From: Microvirga sp052114605
Lineage (GTDB): Bacteria > Pseudomonadota > Alphaproteobacteria > Rhizobiales > Beijerinckiaceae
Length of the DNA: 64,000 bases
NCBI RefSeq assembly: GCF_052114605.1
Contig: NZ_JBFRFB010000005.1
Span: 1 to 64,000 of the forward strand
Direction: 5' to 3'
Made by a program: the position numbers and the translations under genes. Shown here in pieces: positions 63,101 through 64,000 of this stretch (position 1 is the first letter of the stretch; every line of letters begins with the position of its first letter). The notes below the pieces were generated by a model, which saw nothing but the letters and a program-made list of their open reading frames with translations, searched no databases and was not told the origin of the DNA.

Positions 63101-63310
63101 GGGCGCGACGAGGAACGCACGGTGCCTGAGATCGTGGAGGAGCATCGCCGCCGGTTCGAGGGCATGATCGCGCGGTTCGTGAAGGGCGAAGCAGCTTACG
63201 TCTCGCGCCCCTTCCCGAAATATGCGCGGCGCTTTTCCGAATACGATCATCTGGCGCGCGTGAAGGAATGGTCGCTGGCGAGCGCCGGCGGTGGTGAGGG
63301 CGGCGAATGA
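60146..63310 (+). CDS. addB: double-strand-break repair protein AddB
   Basis: 1054 residues from GTG 60146, alphaproteobacterial AddB type. Starts with an inactivated helicase-like region (IYVPTRRATRALIALLAERG), has long helical insertions, and ends in a RecB-type nuclease domain with GTIIHDIIG, then RADRIEQRRDGGFTIVDFKTGQPPG, where the Asp and Lys belong to the PD-(D/E)xK site. Works with AddA as a helicase-nuclease that resects broken ends to Chi-like sites for RecA. Its stop codon overlaps the addA start in ATGA. Confidence 0.95.
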   Translation: MPSELPRVFTIPPGCAFLPTLVDALFEGRLVGPLSDGPASLADITIYVPTRRATRALIALLAERGGGRAQLLPRIVPLGETDEAEFELTGLEGTPFAETASLKPPIPPLERRLILTRLVQRWSAEVDRALLQLGPDIPFMVPASPADAVNLAGDLETLMDAFTTEGIDWHALELAVDADYSTYFEITRHFVQIASENWPKILGDRQASDPAQRRTALIEAEARRLSRERPDNPIIVAGSTGSVPATAHLMATIAQLPRGAIVLPGLDTDLDEESWNTIGGMGDDDNDPVHSHPQAALRRLLDRNLRIPRSEIPTLGEVPEQAKDRNRLLSEALRPADTTDRWALFQSEDRVALGKSGCEGLTVIEAMDEREEALAIAIALRETLSQTRKTAALVTPDRALATRVTAELGRWGLSVEDSAGIPLSDTPAGRLARLAAEAASDDLSPVRLLSVLAHPLVRLGYSREQIEQAASVLEIGVLRGPAPAKGIEGQRAALATRRTEKDHRTPRPRARLTEADWDLADELLQRLGLAFQSFTPAYHGEGKLDLMALVAHHRVAVEWLCAPPDGEEAEDEPSREPLAALFDDLENSDIRAEEGHPLEGRLVDYPAFFTALAKQQTLSPSPRTTHRRLKILGLLEARLLSVDRVVLGGLDEGTWPPRTVTDAFLNRPMRARVGLMPPERRIGQTAHDFVQALGTHDVVITRAHKRDGSPMVPSRFLQRLKAFTGKEVWERMTRSGEYYRRLARTLDTPEPAPALPRPRPKPDPVLFPRSLSVTEVETLVRDPYSIFARHILKLDALDEIAVAPSAAERGTIIHDIIGTFSERYPKALPDNAQEILLGLGTEAFFKIEQAYPELYAEWWPRFERLAAQFVVWEQTRRPDLVEVHAERSGRLAIPLPDGSIFNLRARADRIEQRRDGGFTIVDFKTGQPPGVREVYAGFSPQLTLEAVMLMKGAFKGLPMAKETPDLLYVHTTGGREPIKPRDIKPGRDEERTVPEIVEEHRRRFEGMIARFVKGEAAYVSRPFPKYARRFSEYDHLARVKEWSLASAGGGEGGE

Positions 63311-64000
63311 GCAACGATCTCGTCATTCCCGATTACACCAAGCAGGCCCAGCGCCGCGCCGCGAACCCGCGCGCCTCCGCCTGGGTGTCCGCCAATGCGG
63401 GCGCGGGCAAGACCAAGGTGCTTACCGACCGCGTGGTGCGCCTGCTGCTGGCGGGCTCCCTGCCCGGACGCATTCTCTGCCTCACCTTCACCAAGGCCGC
63501 CGCCGCCAACATGGCGATCCGCGTGTTCGAGCGCTTGGGGAAATGGGTGACGATGGACGAGGACAGCCTCGTCACAGAACTCACGGAACTCGAAGGCGAG
63601 CGGCCCACACGTCAACAGATCAAGCTCGCCCGCACGCTCTTCGCCCGCGCGGTGGAAACGCCGGGCGGCTTGAAGATCGACACCATCCACGCCTTCTGCG
63701 AGCGCCTGCTGCATCTCGTGCCCTTCGAGGCCAACGTGCCCGCGCGCTTTGCGGTGCTGGACGAGAGCCAGACCGACGAGATGCTGGCGCAGGCGATCAA
63801 GAACGTGCTGGCCGATGCCTCGAACGGCGGTGCTTCGGAGTTGAAGGCCGCGCTCGACATCATCAGCATCGATGCGGTGGGCGACGCGCTGACCACTGCG
63901 CTCAATGCCGCGCTTCGCTGCAAGGATTTTTTGCACGACGCGAGCGGCCCCGCGCGCCTTCGCATGGAACTGGGGTTGAAGCCTGACGAGACACTTGCGG
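63307..64000 (+). CDS. addA: helicase-nuclease AddA, N-terminal part (runs off the right edge)
   Basis: 231 complete codons seen. Begins MSNDLVIPDYTKQAQRRAANP, with a Q-motif-like start, then Walker A SANAGAGKTKVLTDRVVRLLL (helicase motif I), motif Ia ILCLTFTKAAAANM and IDTIHAFCERLLH. UvrD/RecB-type 3'-5' helicase subunit; the C-terminal nuclease is beyond the window. Four-base overlap with addB indicates tight coupling. Confidence 0.96.
   Translation, partial: MSNDLVIPDYTKQAQRRAANPRASAWVSANAGAGKTKVLTDRVVRLLLAGSLPGRILCLTFTKAAAANMAIRVFERLGKWVTMDEDSLVTELTELEGERPTRQQIKLARTLFARAVETPGGLKIDTIHAFCERLLHLVPFEANVPARFAVLDESQTDEMLAQAIKNVLADASNGGASELKAALDIISIDAVGDALTTALNAALRCKDFLHDASGPARLRMELGLKPDETLA

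Overview
The window reads as chromosome of an alphaproteobacterium of the order Hyphomicrobiales (Rhizobiales), probably close to Methylobacteriaceae/Microvirga. This is inferred from the high G+C, the gene order pckA / chvI-chvG-hprK-EIIA(Man)-HPr / ahcY / PAS kinase / tsaE-amgK-murU-addB-addA, the glutathione-dependent formaldehyde pathway, and palindromic intergenic repeats of the kind common in this order. No species can be named from the sequence alone.

Layout. 1-3173: the edge of a probable integrated element. It holds the N-terminal part of an RTX-type protein running off the left end, a tyrosine integrase, and a tRNA-Arg(CCG) that is the likely attachment site. 3276-8216: rRNA pseudouridine synthase and methyltransferase pair, small proteins, a DMT permease and a YnfM-like MFS exporter. 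8388-12643: RlpA-like protein, two envelope proteins and the minCDE division-site operon. 13030-20169: a TAXI-type binding protein, a coiled-coil envelope protein with a duplicated end module, a TSUP permease, cysK and a divergent YeeE/TsuA-like sulfur permease. 20203-26138: oxyR with a divergent katA, an MBL hydrolase, formaldehyde detoxification (adhC, fghA) and a Nudix hydrolase. 26263-30583: a SIR2-domain protein, OpgC-like acyltransferase, an SGNH hydrolase and AmpG. 30886-36566: a D-xylose-type ABC importer with a xylose-dehydrogenase-like SDR and a divergent ROK regulator. 36599-45620: a SnoaL-like protein with a divergent MarR regulator, polA, a GST, a class III cyclase, a glutamine amidotransferase and an ion antiporter. 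45915-53138: an LhgO-like oxidase, pckA, and the chvI-chvG-hprK-EIIA-HPr signalling cluster. 53461-64000: ahcY behind a long palindrome, a large PAS kinase-like protein, tsaE-amgK and murU (cell-wall recycling), then addB and the start of addA.

How genes work together. AmpG (29261) and AmgK/MurU (57800-60136) are separated parts of a peptidoglycan-recycling route. ChvI/ChvG plus HprK/EIIA/HPr form a combined envelope-stress and carbon-status module next to the gluconeogenic gene pckA. adhC/fghA remove formaldehyde, and oxyR/katA handle peroxide. The xyl cluster imports a pentose and probably oxidises it.

The most noteworthy signals beyond ordinary annotation are: the integrase/tRNA island edge; a family of about 120-170 bp compound inverted repeats with GTCATTCC ends in four intergenic regions; a second palindrome family built on CCCAAAAGTGG; paired MarR operators; a candidate ROK operator at a start codon; the 22-bp palindrome before ahcY; a histidine-kinase-like protein with Tyr where the phospho-accepting His should be; a SIR2 protein divergent from a Nudix hydrolase; and a degenerate membrane-anchored nuclease-like domain.
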